Assembly (NCBI RefSeq): GCF_900497805.2
Contig: NW_020948983.1
Location: 18,033,029-18,097,028 of the forward strand
Direction of reading: 5' to 3'
DNA: 64,000 nucleotides
Source: Vombatus ursinus
Lineage: Eukaryota > Chordata > Mammalia > Diprotodontia > Vombatidae
Shown here one piece after another: positions 1-14,529 of the stretch. The notes beneath the pieces are model-generated. The model was not told where the DNA came from and did no database searches. It worked only from the letters and a program-made list of their open reading frames with translations. Position numbers and translations under genes: made by a program. Within the stretch, counting starts at the first letter, position 1, and the number at the start of each line of letters is the position of its first letter.

Positions 1-1770
1 GCTACTAGGACAAAGCCTTAAATATATTCCCCATACAAGCTGCAAGGTAGACTTGTGAAGAAAAGAAAAAAAAATATCCTCACCAATCTGACACTCTAGG
101 GCAGAAATAAAGGAAGATGAGCTGGGCGGTACTTGAGGAAGACGTGTCAGAGGCCAGGATGTGGAGGATAGAAAAAAGAATGGGGCAATTGGCAAAGTTA
201 ACCCAGCCTTGCTTTGTAAAACCGATCCCCCAAGATCATTTCCTTACAGGAATTATTTTGAATTGATCTGTCTTCTTCTTAGGAGGTAGCACTGGTAATT
301 AAAACACATAAGAAGCCAGCATTCCTCTCCAGTTACCTAACATAAGTCACTGCTTGCCTTGGGCGAGTTAGCAGATGCCCGTTTGCAAGGGTGGGTTAAG
401 GCAACCAAAAATGTTTCTCAGAGACTTAGGGGGAAACTGCACCAGAAGTAAAGCTGGTCTAGTGGCATGACTGGGCACTAATCTATGTGCAGAAACAGAA
501 GAACAGGTTCTACTTAACTAGAAATATGTGAGAAGTAGGGCAGAAGGCATTCTGATATTACCCATACAAAACTAACCACAGCAACCCATCCAAGTCAAGT
601 TGGCGTCACTGTCCTCTTGAAGGAGAAATGTCTGGACTGATCCCTGTGGAGTTGTGCAAACTTCTCATGAAATTCCCTTCTTCTCGTAGGTTTCACAAAC
701 AAGGAAAAAAAGAAACTTTAAAAAAGAAAACTAAAACTAAACAAACAAAAAAAAAACCACACCAAAACGACCCAGAGACTGCATTCTTCAATGACTGCTT
801 TAGAAGCTGTGACCTCATTGTCGGGAATATTGTCATCTTTGGGAAAATGGAAAACATGTTTTTTAAAGCATAATCAAATGGAAAGGACCAGGTCGTGTAC
901 CTCAGAGTTCATTATAAGCTTGGGAAAATGTCACTGCTCTGATGGTGGGAAATTCTCTAGCAATAAGCCAAAGTATACCTCCTCCACAGCCTCAGAGGCT
1001 GATATTTGGCATACAGAGAAGGCAAAGGGTTTGTACAAAAAAGGCCCCAGAGACTCAACAGAAATTAAGTTTTACCACTAGAAAGTAGGCAGGACTTCCT
1101 GACAATGCTGACTGGGCAAGGTACCTCATACTGTCACAAAGAGTAGACACCTATAATCCTTCACTACACCCTTTTCCCTCCAAAGGTTGGTTCTTGGGAA
1201 GTTCTGACTATTAGTAGATTGATTATTTCACTTAAGTCATTAGACAACTTGCCAGTAGAAATGAAATTGTAGAAATGACAACAGATGCAAAAGGAATAAA
1301 AAAGTCTCTTTTAATGTTTTTTAACCCAAAATTCTAACACAAAAATCACCACCTGTGACAGTGAATTAGGTTAAGAACAAATTATATCTCTCTGTCTCTT
1401 GGAAAATCAATCAAAGGTCTGTCATGACTGGAATAGGATACAGAATGATACACATAACTGACCCAGAAAGAATATTCTAATTTGGAGGTAAACACTACTG
1501 ACCTACTGACATACTTAAGACAAACTGATGATAAATATAATGGGACTACATAGAGTCATTAAATGAATGTAGTAATACTATGCCTCATGTAATCTTTTGA
1601 AAATTCCCTGGGAACATTCTCTCCTCTGCGCCACCCCCTTCCCCTCAACTCTCACACTAAAGTACAAATCAGGGTAAAATTATCTATAAAGAAGGTTTAT
1701 CTGTGATTATTCAGGCAGAGTTCCTATCTACTTCTCCACAGATTTGCATCACTGGATCAAAAGATCACAG
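1..1770. other. WBP1L intron, nothing recognised
   Basis: No exon-like or repeat consensus was recognised apart from an A-rich patch at 705-765. Specifically, no reading frame resembling the WBP1L membrane-span exon was found on the minus strand here. Confidence 0.6.
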
Positions 1771-1774
1771 ATTT

Positions 1775-1895
1775 AAAGCTGAAACGAATCTTGGAAAGTC
1801 ATCCAGTCTAACCCACTCATTTTACAGATGAGGAAACTGAGGCAGAGAGAGGTTAAGTGTCTTGTCCAAAGTCATACAAGTAGTAAGTGACAGAA
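1775..1895 (-). repeat. MIR-family SINE fragment
   Basis: ATTTTACAGATGAGGAAACT, GAGGCAGAGAGAGGTTAAG and GTCATACAAGTAGTAAGTG are inverted MIR core motifs. Confidence 0.75.
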
Positions 1896-2839
1896 TTTGC
1901 TTTTGAAAACCAAATCTTTAAAAGCCAATCTATGTGTGTCCTTGGGTAAGTTTTCATCTTTGTATTCTCAGCACCTAGCCCAAAATAAGCACTTAAATAT
2001 GTATCAGTTATTTCCTCTTCCTAAGTCTTGGTTTCCTTATTTGTGTAAGACTGGGCATAAGAAAATATATACCATCTCAACCAAAGACATGAGGGAGTTC
2101 CATGCCACACTGCTTAACACTGCTTTATTAGAGCCAGACCTATAGATGTCTACAAGGCTGATGATGCCCCCGTCCCTGTGTCAACAGGGAGAATTATAAG
2201 AGCAAGAGAAAAAGGATAATGGATTGAGGCCCCAGTCATGAACTTTGGGAGGGGGCAAGGGAGGGACTTAACTGTTCCCAGTTAACATGAACAAACTGAT
2301 GGGGGAAGACAGGAAGTAGCAAGATTTCTGGGACTTACTGTCATTCAATATTTAATGGCAGTTATGAAGGGTTAGAGATACACTCTAAGAGGAAGTCTGC
2401 CAAGGACTTCCTGGCTGAATCTTCCTTAACCCCCTCCCCCACCATCATCAGAATGGAAAAAATCCTTACTACTTCCTTGATTAAAATCTAGAAGGTACTT
2501 GTGAAAGTAGTTTCAAAATGGCAAAGACCATAAAGAGTTGATATGAGAACTAGGGGCTTTATTCCTGGGTGGGGCTTAAGTGCAGCTTTTCTTCATCAGG
2601 AGAGGACAATAACATTAAAGAGGTAAAACACTGGCAGATTTACTGAGAGGAGGTGAAATACCAGGAGACTGGTGATCGATGAAGAAGTCATCTTCCGCAG
2701 AAAAGACTCACTTTTAGAATCTTGGCCACTGTTGGAGTTACAAATTATCCCTGCAAAAGATAAGCTATTTCCTTCCTGCCCTAGTTCTCTTCTTGTCCTG
2801 CTCTTTTGTTCCTTTCAAGGGCAACATGTAGAAGAGAAG

Positions 2840-2925
2840 ATTCAATTCAATTCAACAAATATTTATAAAACTCCTAACGTGTATAAGGACCCTGTGCTAG
2901 AAGAACAGGGTGTAGAGTAAGATCT
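2840..2925 (-). mobile_element. L2 LINE tail fragment, inverted
   Basis: TTCAACAAATATTTATAAAA and GACCCTGTGCTAGAAG are inverted L2-tail motifs. Confidence 0.5.
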
Positions 2926-3127
2926 GACTTCATTGGTATAAGGAACTCCCAGAGGAAGTAACTGCTTCTACTAATGCAGGTTGGCACCATTTCTGCAACT
3001 TAGAGTCTTAAAGAGAGTTGCTGAGGGCAGAGAGAGGTTAAAACACGTGCCCAGGGTCACAAAGCCACATATGTTGGAGGAATGACTTGAACTCTGATCT
3101 TTCTGGCTCCCTAACCACTACCATCAT

Positions 3128-3340
3128 GCTCCATTTTCTTGCCTGGCCGATACAAAGATGAATGAGACTTGGTCCCTGTCCTCAGGCTTACAACTTAGTT
3201 GAGGAGAGATAGGATAGATACATGAGTAAACATCATCTAAAACCAAATATAATAAGTACATAGGAGAAGGGCAAGTTGCTAAGGGATATCAAAGGAAGGG
3301 GAGAGTAACACTGGCTGTGTGTGGAGAGGGTATACCAAGA
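3128..3340 (-). mobile_element. L2 LINE 3' end, inverted
   Basis: CGATACAAAGATGAATGAGA, TTGGTCCCTGTCCTCAGG and following sequence form an inverted L2 tail. Confidence 0.6.
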
Positions 3341-4910
3341 AAAGTTTCCAACCTTAAATCTCCCCCAAAACTGAAAACAAAATGCCAAAAAAACCCGTGA
3401 CCCTCTGTTGCCACATTCTCTACCTACCTAGCTCTGATAACTGAATTCTGGGCACAAGGGACTCCTTCTGCTTGGCAGCCAAGGCTCCTGGAGGGTCTGT
3501 CTATCTGAAAGGAAGCATCAGCTTCATTTGCTCCTTTCAGGGCCTGCTACCACCCGGGCACAGACACCAAGAAAAACAAACCAAGGTGAAAGAAGGCCTC
3601 AGTTTTATAAGTGTCAGAGCAGAACATGAACCCAGAAAGGGAGATGCATTTTAAACATCTAAATACAATTTGTCTACCTGCTTCATATATTATATTCACT
3701 AGTCCATAAGCCTTTCAAAATAGTAATTGTTTCCTCCTTTTCTGCTTCCTATTTGTAAGATTAGTAGGGATTGTTCTGGGGTACCTGTCCCCTCTTGGCT
3801 TCTGGTAGTCCATTCACACACCTTATTCACTACCAAACTCTTCTGGAAATTCCAGGCTTGCTCTCCCATCAGTCCTCAAAGGGGAAGCAAGAGGGAGAGG
3901 TCCTCCTTGCAGGAACCACTCCCATAGGCTACAAGATGTGGGTGAGTGTCAGCGAAATATGTCCTAGCCAAGAGCTTAATTTTCTTTCCATTCCAAACAA
4001 CTGACCTTTCAAGCCACCCCCTCTCCAGCCCACTAAGAGGGAAAGAGAAAAGAGGAAGTGGAGAGTGCTTTGTAATGCTTTTGTGTTCAAGGCACTCTGC
4101 TAGGTGCAAACAACCCCCCCCCCCCCAAACAGCCTAGAGAATTGTTTCCAAGTAGAAGGAAGAGATGAAGGCACAGATTTATCCAGAAGACGGCCTACAG
4201 TTTCATTTCTCCAAATAGCTAGCTACAACAACAGCCTAGAACACATCTCATTACTTGTAACTTCCCTGGGCAGAATGTTTTCTGCCTCTCCTTCTGCTCC
4301 CATGAGGTTTACCCCATTCTTTATGTGGGCTACTCTAAAGTAAAAATTAAAATTTCTATTTAAATTCTAGCATCTGGAACTACTTCATTTAAGTTGTGAA
4401 ACATGCTTGAAACATTAAAGAATTTTTCAGTACTAATTCACCCTTGAAATACCATAACAACCTTCTCCCAGTAACTCTTAAGGACTCTAAACAGCTTATA
4501 CCACCAAAAATACTGTAACACAGTGAGGGCTGATTTCTCATTATCTGCTTATTGGGTTGCCCTGATATTCGTTCACCCACAGCTTAGGCATTTGCTGATA
4601 ACCCAAATGGGCAAAGCAAGGTATCTCTTTGTTTTAATAACTAAAGGGGAAAGAAGAGAACACTGAAATATATGAGCTCGCTGCATTCTAAGTACTGGAA
4701 AAACCATTAAATGTCCCGGAGAAGCGATAATGAAAAATAGCTTCCCCTCCCCCCAATCCAGAACCAGGGGAGGTCAGTAAGTCAGAATATTTTATATACT
4801 GTAACACTATACTGTAAGTCTTGGCTTAATAGTTTTCCCTTGTCTCCAGGTTAGGTTCAATCTGGAAGGAATGTGTAGGAAAGGACTGTGAAATCTAAAC
4901 AAAAGGCATC
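3341..4910. other. WBP1L intron, nothing recognised
   Basis: A 14-C run sits near 4114. No gene, RNA or classified repeat was seen. Confidence 0.55.
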
Positions 4911-4914
4911 GATC

Positions 4915-5035
4915 GACAGTCAATCAGCATTTACTAAGCATTTACTGGGTTCAAGGTATACAAAGAAAAAAAAAGCCAAACAGCACCCCCCCCAAAGAGC
5001 TTACAATTCTACAAGGGAGACAAGTGGCTAGACTT
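4915..5035 (-). mobile_element. L2 LINE tail fragment, inverted
   Basis: CAATCAGCATTTACTAAGCA, GGGTTCAAGGTATACAAAG and AAAGAGCTTACAATTCTAC are inverted L2-tail motifs. Confidence 0.6.
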
Positions 5036-5280
5036 AATTATTTCAAATAATGAAAAGTGGTGGCACTATTCAAATTTGCAGGGCATATTTCCATTGGGCT
5101 AGAATCCCCCATATTTTACATAATTATAACTTTGAATAGTGTGAATTGGATATATGCTCCTACCTTAAGGGATCGTCATCCACACTAATCAGCACCTAGT
5201 TGATACAAAGTAGGTAGGGTAATTAGATGCTCTATTAACAACTACTCTTCTCCAATGAGATCACACAAGCATTTAAATTA

Positions 5281-5545
5281 TGGCTGGCTTAGGTGGAGAA
5301 ATAGATAAAGCACTGGGTTTGGAATCAGGAAGATTCATCTTCCTGCGTTCAAATCTGGCCTCACACACTTAACTAGCTGTGTGAATCTGGACAAGTCACT
5401 TAACCCTATTTGCCTCAGTTTCCTCATCTGTAAAATGAGCTGGAGAAAGAAATGACAAAATATTCAAGTATCTCTGCCAAGAAAACCCCAAATGGAGTCA
5501 CGGAAGAGTCAGACATGAGACTAAAAAGACTGAACAACAACAGAA
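5281..5545 (+). mobile_element. Mar1-type SINE (tRNA head, RTE-like tail)
   Basis: The tRNA-like head leads to CCTCAGTTTCCTCATCTG and the long tail CCAAGAAAACCCCAAATGG, GAGTCAGACATGAGAC and GAACAACAACAG. Confidence 0.85.
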
Positions 5546-5639
5546 GACTCACTTTGGAGGGAAAGTACTGGGGGGAAAGAGGGGTGGCGGTGGAAGTGAT
5601 TGGAAAGGAGGAGGGACAACACCAATAAAAGCCTCCTGT

Positions 5640-7480
5640 AGAATGTCCTTCACCAGCCAACAACCATTTATTAAGAGGTTAAGGCACTGTGCTAAGAGCT
5701 GGGGATATAAATAAAATATAAATAAATAAAAAATATAGATAAAAGGCAAAACACAGTCCCTGCCCTAAAAGAACTGACATCCTAATGAAGGAGACAAAAA
5801 TATGTGCTTACACACAAATAACTGTGTACTTACAGATATATATCATGTAAATGGGAAGTAATCTAAAAGGAAAGGCACTAATAGTGAAAAGGACAGCAAA
5901 AGGCCTCCCACAGAAAGTGGTACTTGACCTGTGTCTTGTAGGAAGCCAGTCAGAAAAGGATAAGAAAGAGCATGGTGACAACCAATGCACAGGCACAGAG
6001 TTAGACGGTGGAGGGTCACGCACGAGCAACAGCAAGAAGGGCAGGGAAGAGGATCAACAGCATGTAGAAGGGGGTCATGTGTAAGAAGACTGGAATGGGA
6101 GGAAGGGAGGCTTCACTGGGAAGGGCTGCAGAAGCCAGCAGAAAGACAGCCAATGCAGGAATCTGTCATGCTTCGCTGTACATGTTTGCAATTGGTTTTG
6201 TTTTTCTTGCTTTCTTAATACTGAAAGGTGAGTTGGGAGGGAGACAATGTTGACCTAAAACAATAAAACTGAATGTATTTTTTAAAAAACCAAGATTTAA
6301 ATTTGATCCTGGAGGTAATAAGAACCACTAGTTAATTGATCAAAGTGGTGTATATGATTAGATTTGCGTTAGGAAAATTACTGGCATCTGTGTAAAGGAT
6401 AGATTGAAATGGGCAAAGGTCTGAAGCAGGGAGACCAATCAGAAAGCCAAGACCCTGCAATGGAAGTCCAGGTGAGAGGTGATTAGGGGCTCAACTGAAG
6501 TGGTTCTTGTGTGAGTAGAGAGATATTGCAGGCATAGAAGTAACAAGATTCGTCCACTGGACTGGATGTGTGGGGTAAAAAAGAGGAGTTGAGGATGACA
6601 CTGAAATTGTGAGTCTGAGTGACTGGAAGGATTAGGGTGTCCTTGACTGTAACAGGGAAGTATGGGACAGGATGCGTTTAAGGCAAAAGATAATAAGCTG
6701 TTTTGGACATGCTGAACTGAGTGGCCTATAGGACATGAAGATCAAAATGTCCAACAGGCAGTTTATGGTGCGTAACTGGAGCTCAGGAGACAGACTATGG
6801 ATGGATTTAAGATCTCTGAGTCATCTGAATCAAGATGGGAGCTATTGAGGTCACCAAGAAAGAGAGTGTAGAAAAAAAAGGAGAGAAGAACATGGCCATA
6901 CACCAACAATTAGAACATGGATAATGAACCAGAAAAAGAGATGAAAAAGGAGGTAGAACAGCAGGAGATAAACCAAGAAAGAAGTGTCACAGAAACCTAA
7001 AGGGAGCATCTAGGAAGAAAGGGTGGTCAACAGTGATACAGTCAAATCAAGAAGAAGGATTGAGAAAAGGGCACTAAATTTGGCAATTAGGAAATCACTG
7101 CCAACTCTGGAAAGAGAAGTTCTGGTTGAGTGATGAAGCTGGAAACCAGATTACAGAGGATTTTGAAGAGAATGAGAGGAGAGGAAGCAGAGGCAACAAA
7201 TGTAGACAACTTTTTAAAGGAGACTAAAGAGAAAACTGTTTCCCTAAAAAAGGGAGAAGGGATATAGGAGAATCAATAGCAGGTGTGATCAGATCATGTG
7301 AGATTTTTGAGGATAGACCTTGAAGCATCTATAGGCATCATGAAAGTATCCAGTAAATAGGAAGAGATTGAAGATTAGAGCATGCGGATGATAAAGTCAT
7401 GGGTTGGGAGGGGGGGTAGAATCTGATGGAAAAAATGGGAGGGCATGAAATCAAGGGTACATCATCAAAGACTAAAGGAG
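5640..7480 (-). mobile_element. L2 LINE, long inverted copy
   Basis: Read on the minus strand this is the L2 3' end back into its coding region. Motifs include the reverse of CATTTATTAAG...GCACTGTGCTAAG, a first-generation L2 tail, and the AACTGCCTGTTGGACAT-type block near 6755. A 100-bp piece resembling an L1 3' end (about 6175-6290) interrupts it. The copy is old and degraded. Confidence 0.75.
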
Positions 7481-7503
7481 GAGATGATGGCATCAATAAA
7501 ACA

Positions 7504-7605
7504 CTGAATTAAAAAAAATTAAATTAAATTTTAAAATTAATTTTAAAAATTTAAAAAAATTAAAACATTAAATGTAAAAAATTAAATTAAAAAAAAAACA
7601 AACAG
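7504..7605. repeat. A/T-rich low-complexity tract (TTAAA units)
   Basis: About 100 bp of only A and T with AAATT/TTAAA units, at the edge of the inverted L2. Confidence 0.9.
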
Positions 7606-8129
7606 CTGTGAGCTTCCTGGATGAGTGATGACAATTCCCTTGAGATGAGGTCTCTGAGACAAGGGAAGCAAGGGAAGGGTAGACTCCAACACGACACACA
7701 CTGCCCCTGAAAGACTGTCAGGCACAGCAGGAGTGCAGCCAGGTGATCCACCAGCTCCAGGCTCAGCTGGGGTTTTTCACAGGCCTCTCTATTTCAGGGG
7801 ATGGGAGAGTGAAATCAGTCACCCTCTGAAGGAACATTCTGCAAAACCTATGTAATGTTTCCAGTTCAGGCGTTCATGGAGTTCAGAGTCGAGCAGAGGT
7901 AGAATCTCAAGCTAGTTACTCTTAGCAGATGGCCTTTCAAAATTAGGTAAGTGGTAAATATGGCACTGATGCGACCACCCCAAGGGTTAAGCAAATGCCT
8001 CTTATTTCTACCTATCCACAAGACACACAACCTCACAGATGGTCCTGGAGAGAAAAGTCTTAACTAGTACTGCCAAATGTATATTTAAGTTAGTAATTCA
8101 AATTCTCAAGACCAAATGAATTTAATTCA

Positions 8130-8600
8130 CTTGAATTAAAATGTATGCAAATTTTTACTCATATACAAATTAGAACTGGAAAGAATCAAGATCATCGAGT
8201 CCAAGTACTTCATTTTACAGATGAAAAAAGTGATGCCAGCAAAGTGGAAATCAAGTAGAACCAGGACCAGAAACAAGATTTTTCTGACTCCCAGGCCTTT
8301 ACTTACTTTTCCTACTACACCAACTGAAAAAAGGCTGGACACCACAGATGGTCATAACAATAGTTGATAGTTATGTGGTTCTTTAAAGTTTGCAAAACAG
8401 TTCACATACATCATCCCATTAGATCCTTAAAGTGCCCCTGTAAGGCAGGTATTATTGTTACCCCCATTCTATAGATGTAAAAATTGAAGCCCAGAGAAGT
8501 TAAGCAATTTGCCCAGGGTCACACAGCAAGTATGTGTCAGAAAAGGAATTCCAAGCTAGGTCTCCTCTGACTCCATATCCAGCATTTTCCCCACTAAATA
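8130..8600 (-). repeat. Two MIR-family fragments, inverted
   Basis: The first (about 8160-8330) has CATTTTACAGATGAAAAAAG. The second (about 8345-8600) has TAAGGCAGGTATTATTGTTA and GCCCAGGGTCACACAGC. Confidence 0.72.
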
Positions 8601-8765
8601 CTGATTCTATACTGATCTTATCTCTTTAGTAGAGGGAAGATCTCTACTGGCCACTAAGATGTCAGATGTGTACACCAAAGGATTAATACTCTTACCTGTT
8701 AGCAACATCTTTTTAAAAGGACCCCAAAATCTAAAGATTGCAATCAATGTGTTCAATCAAGGCAG

Positions 8766-9250
8766 TGTCAAGATATTAGGAGACATTCTGTTTTCCAGGG
8801 CTAAGGCCCAGCAAGCAGGCTGTGCCCTGAGCTTGGCATAACAACAATCCTTTTCACTTACCCTCTGGGAACATCACACAATTATTGTATTGCTTTGACC
8901 AGCACCAGGAGTTCTCTGAGCTCGGATAATCTGGGACAAGTTCTGATCATGAAGCCCTGCTATGAATCAAATTTGTCACATTGTTGCTGTTACCCCTCAT
9001 TGTCAGGGGTACAGCTCACTACACAACCATTAATAAGTACTGAGATCTCCCCAAGATGCATGGGGGCGGGGGGTGGGGGAGGAAGGGGGAAAGACCCTAG
9101 CACATGTGTCTAGATCCCCTCCTGCTTGAAAACCGTTTCCCTCACTTTGAAATTAAACTTCTGTTTGATTCCTGATTCTCCTGTCTTTGGCCTGCTCTGT
9201 TTGGCTCCAGTCACCCACAGGTTAGAGGCCAATTCGGCCCCTAGCTGACA
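8766..9250 (+). mobile_element. Candidate solo LTR (old, family uncertain)
   Basis: The segment starts TGTCAAG and ends CTAGCTGACA. It has an ATTAAA signal near 9152 followed by a T/G-rich stretch like an LTR 3' part, and near-matching 4-bp flanks (GCAG and GTAG). No retroviral coding sequence is seen. The assignment is tentative. Confidence 0.45.
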
Positions 9251-10138
<888 letters not shown>

Positions 10139-11394
10139 CTAAGAGCAAAGACATTTGAATGCATTACATTACAGCTTTTAATAAGTTTCTCCTCTTATCC
10201 AAATCCTCCAGGTAATAACATAATCACAACCCTCTTATCCCAACATGTGGTTCATTCCAGAAGTGCTGAAGTTACTGAAAATGAAGCACAGGTATGGCTT
10301 ACTAAGGTAAGATGTCCAGGGCACAAAGCACATTTGTAAACAGTAAAATTCTCATGGGGGGGCAGGGAGATGACTTAATTAACTTAAGCATAAGTAAAAT
10401 CTTGCATTTTTCATTGTTAAACAGAATGGTGGTATAATGACAGAATAAGCAGGGTTTAAAATAAAACTTTTTTCCCCCATAAAACTTCCTGGAATATTCA
10501 CTGAAGTGTTTATTCCCGAATTAAGTTCTAGTCAGACAGGAAAGATACTAGGTATAAAACTTGAACACTTGGATTACATTGCAATCTGCTTCAAAAAAGG
10601 CCAAAAACCCTGCTGCCACTGGAATTCTTCACACTTAAGGACCTGGCCCAATTCCAATCTGAACTTTCCTCATCAAAATACTCCATAAGTCTATATTGGT
10701 CCCAGGATTCACGTCCATCACTTGTCTGGAATTGTTGTGAAGGAAAGGTTGCTAAGCAGCAGTCCAACAGCTGCCATATTCCATTTCAATACACTAGTAG
10801 GTGGAGAGAGAGAAAAAAAATCACACCCCCATTAGGATGCAAGAGCTTTCTTAAACTTATCTTGACTGCAAAGTGTTTTGAGCACGATGCATTCCACAGA
10901 GTCATCTAATACCTCCATCTTTGCCTACTTCACTAATCCTAAAAAAAATAGCCCTCTTCAGAAGGGAAAACAAAATGACAGCACTGGGTTTGCAACTTCT
11001 TCCCAAGCTGACCTTTCACATAGCACACATCCAGACCAAAGGCTGCCAATGGAAACTTCAGTCACATGATGGCTTCCTCAGCTCCAGCCCTTATTTTATT
11101 GTACTACACTTTCCCACTTGGCCAATGGTATAAACAAACAGTATGAATTACTGTTTTCAGGGCTCAGGGCTATTGGTGCAAGTAGTGACTCTACTTTCTC
11201 TGAAATTAAAGAGGACTGGAGAACAAGCCCCATGCTCAGGTTCCCCGCTCCCCCTTGCTGGTCCAGGGCAACTCTCAGCAGTTTCCTCAGCTTCAGATCT
11301 CTCACAAGTCCAAGGATGGATGTGTTCGAGAGGGGCGGGAAGGGAATGAGAAGCATTTGTAAACTACAACAAGAGGAAAGAATCAAAATAGTAA
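10139..11394. other. WBP1L intron, nothing recognised
   Basis: Unique-looking sequence upstream of the ectodomain exon on the gene strand. No exon or repeat is supported. Confidence 0.55.
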
Positions 11395-11630
11395 CCATGA
11401 CCACCACCTCACCATTTGTATGGCACTTCAAGGCACATTTCTTACAACAACCCTGTGAAATAAACAACGTAAGAATTATTGTTAACCCCCTTGATAAGAG
11501 GATACTAAGACCACAAGAGCTTAAGTTCCCTCCCTGTGATCACACAGCTAGCAACTGTGTCCAGTGGGATACAAACCAGGGCTCCAGACTTCAAGTCCAC
11601 TGCTCTATCCCACTGTGCCAATATGTCTGT
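11395..11630 (-). repeat. MIR-family SINE, inverted
   Basis: ACAACAACCCTGTGAAATA, GATCACACAGCTAGCAACTG and CCACTGCTCTATCCCACTG are inverted MIR motifs. This explains the open plus-strand frame across it. A shorter MIR piece lies at about 11960-12035. Confidence 0.75.
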
Positions 11631-12035
11631 CTGTCTCCTATTCTGAAACACTGCAAACACCATGACCAGAATATTTTGGCATACTCAAACAGAAATAACC
11701 ATCAATAGCACATATACGCAACAGAAATAGTCACTTCCACTAGATTTCCATCCAGGGAAATTGTGCTAAGATAAGTCATAGCTAAGGAGTGGGAGGCACA
11801 GCTGGACTAAGAGAATACACCAAAGTTAAACTACTAGGCTCAGAATCCTAAAACCCCAAATTTGAGATGAAAAGCATTAAAACTTGAGGGTTCAGTCAGA
11901 AATTCTTGTGCCTATCATAGGTCCACAGTCCTAAAGCTGAAAGGTTAAAAAGTCATATAGTCCTTAAAAGTCATGTAGTCCAATCTCCTCATTTTACAGA
12001 TAAGGAAATCAAGGTCCAGACACACAACAACCAGT

Positions 12036-12719
12036 AGACTCAACATGTTCAACTCAACATGTTTACATACAAAAACAAGGTCTATCAAAAGTAACCTGGG
12101 GTTGTTGTCACTAGTTGGCCCCAAGTGTAAAAATGTGAAGCTCTTTCATGAGATGCCTCCTTTAAGGCTGAGTCACTTTCTTGTTATATTTAGAGAAAGC
12201 AAATCTATGATTGCTGGTTTTGATAGGACACACAAACTCTAATTTCAGATCAAAACATTCAGGTTTCAGGGAGCGTCAACATTCTTGTTAAAGCCCAGCA
12301 TCCTCTCCAAATGCCATCCTTCTGGCACCAGTTCATAAGAGCCCAGCTCAAAGTGGCCACACAGATTCTAATAGAGGTCACATCCTGTGACACATGAAAG
12401 AATCTTGTGACACTGCTTCCCCAGGAAAATCTCATGAACAAAGATAGAGGCTGACCAACTGCTCCTGAGTATGTGCAGACTGGCATGAACCGGAACCAAC
12501 CTGAAATCTCACCAAATCACATCCTTCTAACAGCTCTGTCAGCTGCTCCCTTTGCCTACCCTCTTTCTCCTAAAACAGCAGGGTCTGACTTTTCTCTGCT
12601 TTACCTCTTCTTTCTCAGAAAGATCAGGATTATAATCATCAGGATCCTCTAATCCAGCACTTTTAAAACTTTCCAGTGGAGCAAAAGGCGAGTTAGCCTA
12701 CCAGTTTCTCACTGTGATC

Positions 12720-12756
<37 letters not shown>

Positions 12757-13142
12757 CCCAAAGTGCCCAAGGAGCATGTGGTCTATTTCACTGTCCTTCC
12801 CCACTTTTCTTCCTTCTCTGACATTTACAGGGCGCCTATGCCCCAACAGAAAGAGGGTAAAGTATAATTACATCCTTTCTTATTCAAGCTGGAAGCCATA
12901 GCAGTATGATAATTCTGCGGAAATGCTCTCAAAATGTGGTTGGTGAGTTTCTAACAAAGTTACCCTGTGAATAGTCCCCTTCTGTCTTCTTTCACTATGC
13001 TTGCGGGAACCTCACTCACACACCACTATATTCTACACTTTTATTGGGGCCAACTTGTAGACTCATCAAGAACCAGCAGCAGTCAAAGGTCCACTGCTGA
13101 CCTTTTGATGAAACTAACAGCCCTTCCAAACAGTAGCTCTTG
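12036..13142. other. WBP1L intron, only a CA repeat
   Basis: Apart from the microsatellite at 12721, nothing is recognised. Confidence 0.55.
12721..12754. repeat. (CA)n microsatellite
   Basis: About 17 CA units with one G interruption near the left end. Confidence 0.95.
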
Positions 13143-13320
13143 TGGATAGAGCACCGGCCTTAGATTCAGGAGGATCTGAGTTCAAATGCAACCTCAGAAA
13201 CATAACACTTACTAGCTGTGTGATCCTGGGCAAGTCATTTAACCCCATTGTCTAGCCTAAATAAAAAAATAAATAAACCTTAATAAATAAATAAGTAAAT
13301 AAATAAATGAATGGATAAAA
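13143..13320 (+). mobile_element. A-tailed SINE (WSINE1 type), truncated head
   Basis: It starts at GATAGAGCACCGGCC and ends in an AAATA-rich tail of about 60 bp. Confidence 0.85.
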
Positions 13321-14135
13321 ACAGTACCTCTTACCTCCAGGTAGAAGACACCTGCTCCTATTCAGTAACCCCTATGGGAGTGTGAACTGTTCTAAGAATA
13401 GGGAGTGGTGAGAGAAAGATACAGCAGGAATGGGAGGAGAGAATGTGGCTTAATAAAACACAAAATGTTTTGGTATTTGTACACGTAGATATGCTCTTTA
13501 AACTACTCCCATGTTTTTTCCTCTTGTTGCTTTAACTTTCTTTTTGAAAACTTGAACACAAACATTCTAATATACAAAAAAACCAAAAAGGATTGCACAG
13601 ATAATTTTGCTAGAAGGCTTGATTTGAATAAATGAATCTGTTCCAACACAACTGATATATTAGGGAACATGTTGAGCATAATTCAAACTTTGGTTATTAT
13701 TTGGCATTATTTCTTTTGCCACATCATAATATGCAATTCACAATCTGCAACACTTTCAATGCCCACTTCCATAAGCAAGGCAAAACACGGTATTTATTGT
13801 GTATTTTCTATTAAAGGAACTGTAGGCAGAAGAGGGCTGGTATAAACCACCACGGCCTGTGCCCCAGAGGGCCTTTTTTTTTTTTAAATGCGTCACTGAC
13901 AAAATGTTTGAACATTGTGCCCCTCATTTTTCCCATAAGACCTGTAGGTTTTATTGTACAATTTTGTGGTGCTTTTGGGGAATGCGTATGTCAAGTTACA
14001 GCAGAACTGACTGTACATGAAACTGTGAACTTCTAGGTAGTTTGTTTTTAATCTTATGCATATAAAGCTCTTTTTACACATTAAATTTAATAAAGTAGTA
14101 ACAAAATTGCCTTTTGATGTATAATGCAACTAGAA
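13321..14135. other. WBP1L intron, nothing recognised
   Basis: Unique-looking AT-rich sequence. No gene or repeat assignment. Confidence 0.5.
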
Positions 14136-14529
14136 AGACAGATTGAGGCCAGGTCGTAAAGGGCTTTTAAGTGAAAACAGAAGAGTTTATCGTGTATGAT
14201 AGGGGCAAAAAGGGCATCTGACATGTGGTAGACACACAATTTTAATCATTTGCAGCAGCAACACAAATAGTTATTATATCCTATTACAATGAATACCATT
14301 TCAAAGAAGCCATCCCCTAAAATAAAACAATTTATATGTCCCATAGTAACAGGAACTTGAGTTGATCTAGTTACAATGAATTTGCTACACTCAAACAGTC
14401 CCATACAAGAGTTTTCTTGATCTCTAGCAACTTAATGTTCACAGTCTTCAATAAAAGAACTATTTAGTGTGCAATCTACATTGAAGGTAGTAGAGCAGAT
14501 ACAACTTAAAACAATTCAATTCCACAAAC

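Noticed and set aside
11118-11708. 196-codon plus-strand open frame
   Set aside because: It crosses an inverted MIR and resembles no protein. Chance frame.
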